DNA of 64,000 nt from Kaistia sp. 32K (lineage in GTDB: Bacteria; Pseudomonadota; Alphaproteobacteria; Rhizobiales; Kaistiaceae): contig NZ_AP024269.1 of the NCBI RefSeq assembly GCF_016629525.1, forward strand, positions 4,476,001-4,540,000, in the 5' to 3' direction. The first letter of the stretch is position 1, and each line of letters opens with the position of its first letter. The notes beneath the pieces were generated by a model, which searched no databases, was not told the origin of the DNA, and saw only the letters and a program-made list of their open reading frames with translations. The position numbers were made by a program, and so were the translations under genes. Below are positions 8,983 through 16,849 of the stretch, piece after piece.

Positions 8983-10545
8983 GTGACAACCGTTGGCGAT
9001 ACCTCGAAAGCGAGCGCGCTTCCCGCGCAATCCCGGCAGAAGCTCGATGCCGGCAAGATCACGATCTTCGGCCTGGCGCTTCTGAACGTTACCGCCGTCG
9101 TATCGCTGAACGGCCTGCCGTCCGAAGCCGAATACGGCCTGAGCTCGATCTTCTACTACCTGCTGGCGGCGGTCCTCTTCCTCGTGCCGGTATCCCTCAT
9201 CGCCGCCGAGCTGGCGACCGGATGGCCCGAGAAGGGCGGCATGTTCCGCTGGATCGGCGAGGCCTTCGGCGGCCGCCTGGCGTTCACGATCATGATGATC
9301 CTGTTCGTCGAGGTCTGCGTGTTCCTGCCGACGGCGCTGACCTTCGGCGCGGTGTCGATCGCCTATGTCGATCCGAACGAGCAGGTCGCGTCGACCATTG
9401 CGAGCAACAAGTTCTTCGTGCTCGCGCTCGTGCTGCTGGTCTACTGGGCGGCGACCTTCATCGGCTTGCGCGGCGCGGCGGCCTTTTCGGCCGTGGCGAA
9501 ATGGGGCGGCGTCATCGGGGTGTTCATCCCGGCGACCATCCTGATCGTTCTCGGCTTTGCCTATGTTCTCTCCGGCCAGGCGCCCGAGGTGACGATCGGC
9601 TGGGGCGACGTCATCCCGGACTTCACGAACTTCGGCAACGTCGTTCTCGCGGCCAGTATCTTCCTGATGTACGCCGGCATGGAAATGAACGCCGTCCACG
9701 TCAAGGAGGTCAAGGACCCGACGCGGAACTATCCGATCGCCATCATGCTGGCGGCGGCGGGCACGGTGCTGATCCTGGTGCTGGCGACGCTCGCCATCGC
9801 CTTCGTGGTTCCCCGCAAGGACATCAACCTGACGCAGGCGATCCTGACCGCCTATCATGATCTCTTCGCATGGGCTGGAATCGCCTGGGCGTCGTCGGTC
9901 GTCGCCATCATGCTGGCGATCGGCGTCTTCGCCTGCGTGACCACCTGGGTCGTCGGCCCCTCGACGGGCGTGCTGGCGGTGGCGAAGGCCGGCTATCTGC
10001 CAAAGCTCTGGCAGAAGACCAACCAGCACGGCCAGGCGACCTTCATCCTGCTGCTGCAGGCGGTGCTGGTGACGCTGCTGTCGATCCTGTTCGTCGTACT
10101 GCCCTCGGTGCAGGCCGCGTACCAGATCCTCAACCAGCTCGCCAACATCCTGTATCTGATCGCCTATATCTCGATGTTCGCGGCGGCCATCCGCCTGCGC
10201 TACAGCCAGCCGAACCGCCCTCGCCCGTACCGGCTTCCCGGCGGCAATGTCGGCATGTGGATCGTCGGCGGCGTCGGCTTCCTGTCCGCGCTGACGGCCT
10301 TCGTCTTCAGCTTCATTCCGCCCGACCAGATCAGCGTCGGCAGCCCTGCGATCTATGTCGGGCTGCTCGTCGTCCTCGCCGGCGCGTTCCTGGTCATTCC
10401 GAGCCTGATCTACGCCGTCCGGAAGCCGTCCTGGAAGGGCGTCGATCCCGACTTCGCGCCGTTCACCTGGGAGGCGCAAGCCGTCCCGCAGGCCAAGGGA
10501 TCGCAGGCCAAGGCGCCGCAGACCAAGGGAAGGGCAAGGACGTGA
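8983..10545 (+). CDS. gadC: Glutamate/GABA antiporter
   Basis: A 520-residue inner-membrane transporter of the amino acid-polyamine-organocation family, GadC branch. It imports glutamate (and, in E. coli GadC, glutamine) in exchange for GABA. The first membrane helix carries LLNVTAVVSLNGLPSEAEYG, matching the GadC substrate-site region, followed by GWPEKGGMFRWIGEAFG and about twelve membrane segments, then FIPPDQISVG as in GadC. The cytosolic C-terminus, which in E. coli folds as a pH-gated plug, is here Lys/Ala/Gln-rich and without His. The start is GTG at 8983. The last codons overlap the glutaminase start (GTGA). Confidence 0.93.
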   Translation: MTTVGDTSKASALPAQSRQKLDAGKITIFGLALLNVTAVVSLNGLPSEAEYGLSSIFYYLLAAVLFLVPVSLIAAELATGWPEKGGMFRWIGEAFGGRLAFTIMMILFVEVCVFLPTALTFGAVSIAYVDPNEQVASTIASNKFFVLALVLLVYWAATFIGLRGAAAFSAVAKWGGVIGVFIPATILIVLGFAYVLSGQAPEVTIGWGDVIPDFTNFGNVVLAASIFLMYAGMEMNAVHVKEVKDPTRNYPIAIMLAAAGTVLILVLATLAIAFVVPRKDINLTQAILTAYHDLFAWAGIAWASSVVAIMLAIGVFACVTTWVVGPSTGVLAVAKAGYLPKLWQKTNQHGQATFILLLQAVLVTLLSILFVVLPSVQAAYQILNQLANILYLIAYISMFAAAIRLRYSQPNRPRPYRLPGGNVGMWIVGGVGFLSALTAFVFSFIPPDQISVGSPAIYVGLLVVLAGAFLVIPSLIYAVRKPSWKGVDPDFAPFTWEAQAVPQAKGSQAKAPQTKGRART

Positions 10546-11486
10546 CGATCGTGATCGAAAAGAACCTGGTGCAGCAGGCGGTTTCAAAGGCCTATGCGGA
10601 CAACAAGGCGCTGACCGGCGGCGAAAACGCGAGCTACATCCCGTATCTCGCCTCCGTCCCGTCGGATCTGTTCGGCGTCGCGGTGGTCACCACCGGCGGA
10701 GAGATCTTCTCCGCCGGCGACGTGAAATTCGAGTTCGCGATCGAATCGATCTCGAAGGTCTTCACCATGGCGCTGGCCATGGAGCAGATCGGCACCGATG
10801 CCTTCCGCAAGAAGATCGGCGCCGATCCGACCGGCGAGGCCTTCAATTCGGTGATCGCGCTCGAACTGCATGGCGACCGGCCGCTCAGCCCCCTCGTCAA
10901 TGCGGGCGCCATCGCGTCGACAAGCCTGGTGGCGGCCAAGGACAAGGAGGATCGTTACCAGCAGATCCTCGGCATCCAGAGCGCCTTCGCCGGACGCGCG
11001 CTGACGATGAGCACGGAGGTCAACGATTCCGAGCAGACGACCAATTTCCACAACCGGGCCATGGCCTGGCTGATGCAGGGCGCGGGCGCCATGTATTCGG
11101 AGCCGATGGACGCCGTCGAGGTGTACACGCGGCAGTGCTCGACCCTGATCACGGCGACGGACCTCGCCGCGATGGGCGCCACCTTGGCCTCGGGCGGCGT
11201 CAATCCGCTGACCGGCAAGCGGGTGGTCAAGGCCGCGAATGTCGGGCCCATCCTCGCCGAGATGACGATGGAGGGCCTCTACACCGCCTCCGGCGACTGG
11301 GCCTACACGGTCGGCCTGCCGGGCAAGAGCGGCGTCGGCGGCGGCATCCTGGCCGTCGTGCCGGGCCAGATGGCGATCGCCGCCTTCTCGCCGCCGCTCG
11401 ACCCCGTCGGCAACAGCGTGAAGGCACAAGCGGCCGTCGCCAGCGTGGCCAACACCCTGGGCCTCAGCCTCTTCTCCCGCCCATAG
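10542..11486 (+). CDS. glsA: Glutaminase, serine-dependent (GlsA family)
   Basis: This 314-residue cytoplasmic enzyme hydrolyses glutamine to glutamate and ammonia. It carries the beta-lactamase-like S-x-x-K catalytic pair (S69, K72 in FAIESISKVF), the PLVNAGAI segment, the Asn/Tyr-bearing NFHNRAMAWLM and YTRQCS regions, and the C-terminal LPGKSGVGGGI motif. Length is near E. coli YbaS (310). Its GTG start overlaps the gadC stop by four bases, so it is coupled to gadC. In the operon it supplies glutamate for GadB, and the released ammonia itself neutralises acid. Confidence 0.95.
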   Translation: MTIVIEKNLVQQAVSKAYADNKALTGGENASYIPYLASVPSDLFGVAVVTTGGEIFSAGDVKFEFAIESISKVFTMALAMEQIGTDAFRKKIGADPTGEAFNSVIALELHGDRPLSPLVNAGAIASTSLVAAKDKEDRYQQILGIQSAFAGRALTMSTEVNDSEQTTNFHNRAMAWLMQGAGAMYSEPMDAVEVYTRQCSTLITATDLAAMGATLASGGVNPLTGKRVVKAANVGPILAEMTMEGLYTASGDWAYTVGLPGKSGVGGGILAVVPGQMAIAAFSPPLDPVGNSVKAQAAVASVANTLGLSLFSRP

Positions 11487-11588
11487 CGCATTTTCCTGCG
11501 AAGCCGGCAACCAGATCGCGGGAATAAGGCGCGACAAAACAAAGGGGTGGAGCCCTTCATCGTTTGCTTGGAACGATGTGGGGCTCCA
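11486..11588. repeat. Dispersed intergenic repeat, copy A
   Basis: It begins at the last base of the glsA stop. It shares the order and core sequence of copy B at 46666-46767: a GCGNNTTTTC start, a gcgacaaaac-like centre, then an inverted repeat with arms of 17 bases at 11548-11564 and 11572-11588 (TGGAGCCCTTCATCGTT versus AACGATGTGGGGCTCCA, two mismatches). The first stem is eroded here, so this copy is older than B. The composition and layout resemble palindromic elements that I recall being common between genes in Hyphomicrobiales. Confidence 0.7.
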
Positions 11589-12089
11589 TCTGCGAATGGA
11601 CGAGCCGACAGCGCACGAACCGGCGCCAGCGGCAGATGCAGGGGCCGCGGAGAGACGACGCAGCGGGCCGGCGCGAATGCCCATTCAGGCCAGCCATAAT
11701 GATGGCGCGCAGCAGCCCTGCCGGCTGAGCTTCCAAGGGTCTTTCCAAGAGAGCCTCACGACGATGTCGCGTCGCTTCGAGATCGAGCCGATGCCGACGG
11801 TTCACGGCTTCCGGTCATCATTCCGGGATTGGGCTAGCGAGGCCACGGGGTTCGCCCCCTCCGCACGGCAAGCCTCCGAAAGGCCGATGCGTGCAACGCC
11901 CTTTATGTGCGCGAAATCGATCAAACTTCGGACGTTCGGCGAGCAACTTCGGCGCCACGCTATCGCGACCCGGCCTCCGCTCAACGTGAAAACGTCACAT
12001 TCCGGCGCTTTTCTTGTCATCAGATATTCATTTGACGTTTTCATTTCTGATCGTCATGCTCAATATCGATCAAGAAGAGGAAAGCTCAC
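11589..12089. other. Intergenic region with recombinase remnant upstream of the DeoR-type regulator
   Basis: About 500 bases with no intact gene. It contains the integrase fragment described separately. The last ~110 bases are AT-richer (ATATTCATTTGACGTTTTC) and probably hold the promoter of the DeoR-type regulator. Confidence 0.45.
11791..11853 (+). pseudogene. Tyrosine recombinase (phage-type integrase) C-terminal fragment
   Basis: Twenty-one codons read MPTVHGFRSSFRDWASEATG followed by F. The core, THGFRS-FRDWA-like, is the box II His-x-x-Arg segment (H and R at 11803 and 11812) of P4-type prophage integrases, which usually read VHGFRSTFRDWAAE. Sequence on both sides does not continue the family: no upstream catalytic Arg and no downstream Tyr are visible. 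It is a remnant of an integrated element. No adjacent tRNA gene was found to serve as an attachment site. Confidence 0.55.
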
Positions 12090-12863
12090 GTGCTGAACAC
12101 GGCCGAGGAACGTCACGAGAAAATCCTGGAGCTCCTGGGCGAGAAGGGGTTTCTCGACGTCCAGACGCTGGCGGAACAATTGGGCGTCTCGGGCGCAACC
12201 ATGCGGCGCGATCTGGGCGAGCTGGACGAGGCGGGCCGGCTGCGCCGCACGCATGGCGGCGCCGTCAGCGTCACGCAGGTCGGGCAGGATCCCGCCAATG
12301 CCGTGCGCGCGGTCTCCCGTCAGGCCGAGAAAGCGGCGATTGCGACCGTCGCGGCCGGCATGATCGCGGATGGCGACACGGTGCTGCTCGACGCCGGCAC
12401 GACCTCGCTCGCGGTCGCCAGGCTGCTTGGCGGCCGCAAGGGGCTGACGTTCATTTCCAACGGCGCCGATATCCTTGCCGAACTCATTCGCGCCGAGGCG
12501 GAGCGTGTCTATGCGGTTGGCGGCGAATATGCCGCGATCAATCGCTCCTTCCGCGGCGCGCTGGCGGAGAGCTTCATCCGCCAGTTCCATGTCGACAAAC
12601 TCATCCTCAATGCCGCCGCAATCGATTTTGATCGCGGCCTGATCTTCACCGGCTCACCGGCGAATGCCGGCGTGCAGCGCGCCATGATCGAGGTGGCGCG
12701 CCGGGTGATCGTCGTGGCCGACCATTCGAAACTGGCCAAGTCGAGCTTCTCCGTCACCGCCGGGATCGAGGACGTCGGCGTCATCGTCACGGACGCGGGC
12801 GCGCGCACGATCCTCGACGCGGCGCCGGAAGCACTGCGCAAGAAGTTCGCCATAGCGACCTAG
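12090..12863 (+). CDS. DeoR-family transcriptional regulator
   Basis: A 257-residue regulator. The N-terminal winged helix-turn-helix (residues ~5-55) reads VQTLAEQLGVSGATMRRDL then RLRRTHGGAV, the classic DeoR pattern. The C-terminal sugar-phosphate sensor domain has DTVLLDAGTTSLAVARLL and VVADHSKLAKSSF. Members usually repress a neighbouring catabolic operon until a phosphorylated sugar binds. The GTG start at 12090 follows GAGGAAAG. The next gene starts 58 bases downstream on the same strand, so this regulator may head and control the importer/phosphodiesterase operon. Its likely ligand would be a sugar phosphate produced by the two enzymes at the operon end. Confidence 0.93.
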   Translation: MLNTAEERHEKILELLGEKGFLDVQTLAEQLGVSGATMRRDLGELDEAGRLRRTHGGAVSVTQVGQDPANAVRAVSRQAEKAAIATVAAGMIADGDTVLLDAGTTSLAVARLLGGRKGLTFISNGADILAELIRAEAERVYAVGGEYAAINRSFRGALAESFIRQFHVDKLILNAAAIDFDRGLIFTGSPANAGVQRAMIEVARRVIVVADHSKLAKSSFSVTAGIEDVGVIVTDAGARTILDAAPEALRKKFAIAT

Positions 12864-12921
12864 TCGCCACGACCGCTTCGACACCGTCATCCTCACCAGA
12901 CAGAGCCTTCAGGAGACAACA

Positions 12922-14190
12922 ATGCTCCAGACGAACCGTCGTGCCTTCCTGGCCATGGCGACTACCGCCGCGCTGCTCTCCACATCCGCTGCCGGCACGG
13001 CGCTTGCCGCCGACATCAACCTGACCTTGATGATCTGGGACCCCGCCCAAAAGGCCGGCGTGCAGATGGCCGTCGATGCGTTTGAAGCCGCGCATCCCAA
13101 TATCGCGGTATCGCTCGAACAGGTCCCGCAGGACCAGTACTACGTCAAGCTGGATGCATCGCTGGGCGCCGGAGAGGGGCCGGACGTGATGTGGCAGAGC
13201 TCCAAGGCATCCTACTACGTGGATGGCGGGGCGCTGGAGCCGCTGGACGCGTATATGGCGAAGGATGGCCTGTCGCTCGCCGGCTACAAGAAGGTGATCG
13301 CGGATCTGTATTCGCTCGGCGGTCATCAATACGGCATTCCGAAGGACTTCGATGCCTGGACCTTTGTCTACAATGCCTCGTTGCTGAAGGACCTCGGCAT
13401 TGCGGCGCCCTCTGCGAACTGGACCTGGGAAGACATGGTTCGCATCGCCGGCGAGGTAAAGGAGAAGCGGACGTCATCGGCCGTCGTGCCGCTCTACTAC
13501 AACTATTCCTTCAACAACGGCGTCGCGAGCCTCGTCCACGCGCTAGGCTCCAGCGTGATCGCGGATGGCCAGGGCAGAATGTCGTCGCCGGAGGGCATCC
13601 AGGCCCTCGGGATGATCAAGGCGTTGCAGGACAGCGGGCTCATTCTCAAGGTCGCGGATTCCACCGACTTCAACCCGGTCAACGCCCTCCTCTCCGGCAA
13701 GCTGGCTCTGGCCGAGATCCCGTCCTGGAACCTCAGCCTGCTCTCCAAATCGGATGCGCCGGCCGGCACGTTCGGCGTCGTCCATCTGCCGGCGGTCAAC
13801 GGCTCCTGGGCCAACGACACCAACGGCCTCTCCTACGTCATGAACGTCAACTCCCGGCACAAGGAAGAAAGCTGGGAGCTCATCAAGTTCCTCACTTCCG
13901 ACGCGGGCGCCGCGCTGCATGCGCAAGGCGGCGCGGCCCTGCCGGCCAACACGGCGCCGGAAGCGCGCGCGGCGTTTGTCGCCACCAATGGCAAGCTGGC
14001 AGGTCTCGAAGCGGCGCTCGACGCAGCGAGTGCGCAGAGCTATCTGCGCACCACGACGGCCCATCCCAAGGTGCTGTCCGCCATGCCGCAGATCAGCAGC
14101 GCCGTGATGGGCGAGTTCTATTCGGACGCCTTGTCGGCCAGCGACGCGGCGCAGCGGATCGACGCGCTTCTGAATGGGGCGCTGCGTTGA
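12922..14190 (+). CDS. Sugar-type ABC transporter substrate-binding protein (CUT1 class)
   Basis: A 422-residue binding protein of the SBP family 1 (maltose/glycerol-phosphate type). It has an Arg-Arg signal peptide (TNRRAFLAMATTAALLSTSA) ending near ALAADI. The mature part has DPAQKAGVQMAVDAFEAAHP, the GPDVMWQSS pocket segment and GTFGVVHLPAVNGSWANDTN, as in CUT1 proteins that bind oligosaccharides, glycerol-3-phosphate or glycerophosphodiesters. An AGGAGA ribosome site precedes ATG 12922. It is followed directly by two permeases. Confidence 0.93.
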   Translation: MLQTNRRAFLAMATTAALLSTSAAGTALAADINLTLMIWDPAQKAGVQMAVDAFEAAHPNIAVSLEQVPQDQYYVKLDASLGAGEGPDVMWQSSKASYYVDGGALEPLDAYMAKDGLSLAGYKKVIADLYSLGGHQYGIPKDFDAWTFVYNASLLKDLGIAAPSANWTWEDMVRIAGEVKEKRTSSAVVPLYYNYSFNNGVASLVHALGSSVIADGQGRMSSPEGIQALGMIKALQDSGLILKVADSTDFNPVNALLSGKLALAEIPSWNLSLLSKSDAPAGTFGVVHLPAVNGSWANDTNGLSYVMNVNSRHKEESWELIKFLTSDAGAALHAQGGAALPANTAPEARAAFVATNGKLAGLEAALDAASAQSYLRTTTAHPKVLSAMPQISSAVMGEFYSDALSASDAAQRIDALLNGALR

Positions 14191-14219
14191 CGGGCCAGAT
14201 CCTTCAGCGCCTGCCGGGC

Positions 14220-15152
14220 ATGGCCATGAAGGCGCGTCGCGCGATCGCGCGACGCAGCCTCGTCCATCGCGACGCCGTGGTCGGCTACCTGTTGCTGCTG
14301 CCGCTGCTCGGCGGCCTGCTCCTCTTTCGGGTGTACGGCTTCGGCTACAATATCTGGTTGTCGTTCATGAACGCCGGTGCCTTTGGCGCGCCGAAATTCG
14401 CCGGCCTCGACAATTATCAGAAGCTGCTTGGCGACACGCAGCTCCGGGTCGCGATCGCCAATACCTTCAAGTTCGCTGGTATCGCCGTGCCCGGCGTCAT
14501 CCTGGTCTCGCTGGCGCTCGCCACGCTGATGCAGCATCGCTTCCGCGGACAATCCGCATTCCGGGCCATCGTTTTCCTGCCGGCCGTCTGCCTGCCGACC
14601 GCGGCCATTCTGGTCTTCGGCTGGATGTTCCAGACGCAATACGGCCTCGTGAATTCGGCCCTGCAGGCGATCGGCGCGGCGCCGGTGAGCTGGTTCGGCA
14701 GCGCCGCGGGCGTGACCGTCGTGGTGTCGCTGCTCGTGATCTATCTCTCGTTCAGTGTGCCAACGATCATTCTTTACGCGGGCATGCAGGAGATCTCGCC
14801 GAACCTCTATGAGGCCGCGACGCTGGATGGCGCCGGACCGGCCCGACAGTTCCTCTCCATCACGCTGCCGCTGCTGACGCCGTCCCTGTTCTTCGTGATC
14901 ATCACGACGACCATCGGCGCGCTGAAGCTCTTCGACGTCGTCTATGTCCTGCTGCCGCCCGTCGATCACTCGGTGTCGCTGAACTACGGCTTTACGCTGG
15001 TCTACTATTATTTCTATCTCGCCTTCCTGGAGACGGGACAGCGCGGCTACGCGGCGGCGGTCTCGCTTGTGCTGCTCGTCATCATCCTGGCGGTGTCGAT
15101 CGTCCTCATGCGTCTGCAGCGCCGCTTCGTGCACTATGGGGAGCACGGCTGA
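14220..15152 (+). CDS. Sugar ABC transporter permease (MalF/UgpA type)
   Basis: A ~310-residue permease with six membrane segments. The first begins at GYLLLLPLLGGLLLF. A periplasmic loop follows (PKFAGLDNYQKLLGD, the standard CUT1 pattern), and the EAA loop LYEAATLDGAGPARQFLSIT sits in the second half. I use ATG 14220; a TTG at 14187 that overlaps the binding-protein stop is an alternative and would give coupled translation. It pairs with the next permease. Confidence 0.92.
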   Translation: MAMKARRAIARRSLVHRDAVVGYLLLLPLLGGLLLFRVYGFGYNIWLSFMNAGAFGAPKFAGLDNYQKLLGDTQLRVAIANTFKFAGIAVPGVILVSLALATLMQHRFRGQSAFRAIVFLPAVCLPTAAILVFGWMFQTQYGLVNSALQAIGAAPVSWFGSAAGVTVVVSLLVIYLSFSVPTIILYAGMQEISPNLYEAATLDGAGPARQFLSITLPLLTPSLFFVIITTTIGALKLFDVVYVLLPPVDHSVSLNYGFTLVYYYFYLAFLETGQRGYAAAVSLVLLVIILAVSIVLMRLQRRFVHYGEHG

Positions 15153-15973
15153 TGCAGGCGGAACGCAAGGCCGGCTGGCGGCTCCAGATCCTCATCGCCC
15201 TTGTCGGGCTGATCATTCTGGTGCCGTTTGCCTGGATGGTCGCGACCGGATTGATGACGACCGGCCAGACCCTCATGGTCCCGCCGAACCTCATCCCGTC
15301 GCCGCCGACCTTCGACGGCATATCGGAGGTGTTCAACCGCGTCCCGTTTGCGACGCTGCTCGTCAACACGATCGCCGTCTCGTTCGGCCGCGCCATGGGA
15401 ACGCTGGTCATCTGCGCGATGGCGGCCTACGCCCTCGCCATCATCAAGGTGCCCGGCACCAGCGCCATTCTCGTCGGCATTCTCGTGCTGATCATGGTGC
15501 CGGGCGATATCTTCATCGTGCCGAACTTTGCCATCATCGCCAGTTTCAGGATGACCGATACGCTCGTCGCGCTCTTCCTGCCGTCGCTGTTCGACGTGTT
15601 CGGCGTTTTCCTGCTGTATCAGTTTTTCCGCGGCGTCCCGCGCGAGCTCATCGAGGCCGCGCGCCTCGACGGCGCCTCCCACCTGCGGATCCTGGTCACG
15701 ATCGTCGTCCCGGTCGCCCGCAGCGGCATCCTCTCCCTGGCGATCCTTTCCGTTCTGTCGGAATGGAAGGACCTGCTGTGGCCGCTCGTCGTCAACCGCT
15801 CGATCGACAAGCTGACCCTGGGACCGGGTCTCGCGCTGCTGCGCGGCGTCTACACCACCGACTGGAATGTCGTGATGGCGGCCGGCGCCATGGCGGCGCT
15901 GCCGATGGTCGCGATCTTCCTGATCCTGCAGAAGCAATTCATCACCAGCTTTGCCCGCAGCGGCCTCAAATAG
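15152..15973 (+). CDS. Sugar ABC transporter permease (MalG/UgpE type)
   Basis: A 273-residue partner permease. It begins with a membrane segment (LQILIALVGLIILVPFAWM), has the CUT1 pattern NTIAVSFGRAMGTLVICAMA, and the EAA loop ELIEAARLDGASHLRILVTI near residues 165-184. Its ATG overlaps the preceding stop by one base (TGATG). No ATP-binding subunit follows; the next genes are enzymes. The complete importer must borrow an ATPase encoded elsewhere, as CUT1 systems can do. Confidence 0.93.
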   Translation: MQAERKAGWRLQILIALVGLIILVPFAWMVATGLMTTGQTLMVPPNLIPSPPTFDGISEVFNRVPFATLLVNTIAVSFGRAMGTLVICAMAAYALAIIKVPGTSAILVGILVLIMVPGDIFIVPNFAIIASFRMTDTLVALFLPSLFDVFGVFLLYQFFRGVPRELIEAARLDGASHLRILVTIVVPVARSGILSLAILSVLSEWKDLLWPLVVNRSIDKLTLGPGLALLRGVYTTDWNVVMAAGAMAALPMVAIFLILQKQFITSFARSGLK

Positions 15974-16021
15974 CCTTCGCGCCGGCAAGGCTCACCCTTT
16001 TCCCCCATCGGGTCGAAAACC

Positions 16022-16849
16022 ATGTTTGACATCCTGCCTTCGCGCTCCCGGCGCATTCTGGTCTGCGGCCATCGCGGTCACGTCGTCGACGGACACGAGA
16101 ACAACCGCCCTGCCCTCCGGCGCGCCGCCGAGCTGGGCGCCTCGCTCTGCGAAATCGACCTGCGTCAGACCAAGGATGGTCGCCTCGTCGTGTTCCACGA
16201 CGACATTCTCGACAACGCGTCGACGGGTACCGGCCTCATTTCCCAGCTCGACTACGCGGAGATTTCCTCCTTTCGGACCAGGGCGCGCAATGGCCTTGCC
16301 ATCGACGGCCAGCCGATCGAGCTGTTCGCGGATATACTGGCATTCAGCCGGGATCTCGGCATCGGCCTGATCGTCGAAATCAAGGACCAATTCGAAGGCA
16401 CCGCCTATCTGGAGAATGTGCTTGCAGCGCTTCGCGACGCCGGGATGCTGGAGCGCGTGCTCGTCAGCTCCTTCGACTACGTGGTCCTGCGCGACATCAA
16501 GCGGCTGGAACCGCGCATCCACACCATGGGCATCAATTACCATCGCCTGACCGAGCCGGCCTTGACCGCCCGCTCGGCGACCATGGACGTCATGAATACC
16601 GACTACCCGCAATTCTCCGCCGACCTGGCCGAAAGCCTGCATGGCGCCGATATCGGCGTCAGCCACTATGTGCCGCCGCCGCAATACTTCCGGCTGCGGG
16701 CCGGCTATGGCCTCGATTATCTCGAGACGCTCGATGCCTTGCTTCGGGCAGGACGGATCGACCTGCTGGTTTGCGATGACGTCGCCTGGGCCATGGATTT
16801 TGTCCGCGCCTGCGGCCTGACCGTCGCAAAGGTGGATGCGATCTCATGA
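16022..16849 (+). CDS. Glycerophosphodiester phosphodiesterase-family protein
   Basis: A 275-residue TIM-barrel phosphodiesterase of the GDPD family with no signal peptide, so cytoplasmic. The His-Arg metal/catalytic start is VCGHRGHVVDGHENNRPA, where the usual PENT is replaced by HENN. Next come GASLCEIDLRQTKDGRLVVF then HDD with acidic metal ligands, and LIVEIKD in the barrel. Family enzymes cut glycerophosphodiesters to glycerol-3-phosphate and an alcohol; the AccF-like branch cuts the sugar phosphodiester agrocinopine. It starts 49 bases after the permease and overlaps the phosphatase by 4 bases. The substitution near the active site and the context argue for a non-standard substrate. Confidence 0.88.
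   Translation: MFDILPSRSRRILVCGHRGHVVDGHENNRPALRRAAELGASLCEIDLRQTKDGRLVVFHDDILDNASTGTGLISQLDYAEISSFRTRARNGLAIDGQPIELFADILAFSRDLGIGLIVEIKDQFEGTAYLENVLAALRDAGMLERVLVSSFDYVVLRDIKRLEPRIHTMGINYHRLTEPALTARSATMDVMNTDYPQFSADLAESLHGADIGVSHYVPPPQYFRLRAGYGLDYLETLDALLRAGRIDLLVCDDVAWAMDFVRACGLTVAKVDAIS

Noticed and set aside
13191..14186. Upstream extension of the first sugar-permease frame
   Set aside because: It overlaps the binding-protein gene in another frame and lacks membrane helices; the real permease begins near 14187-14220.
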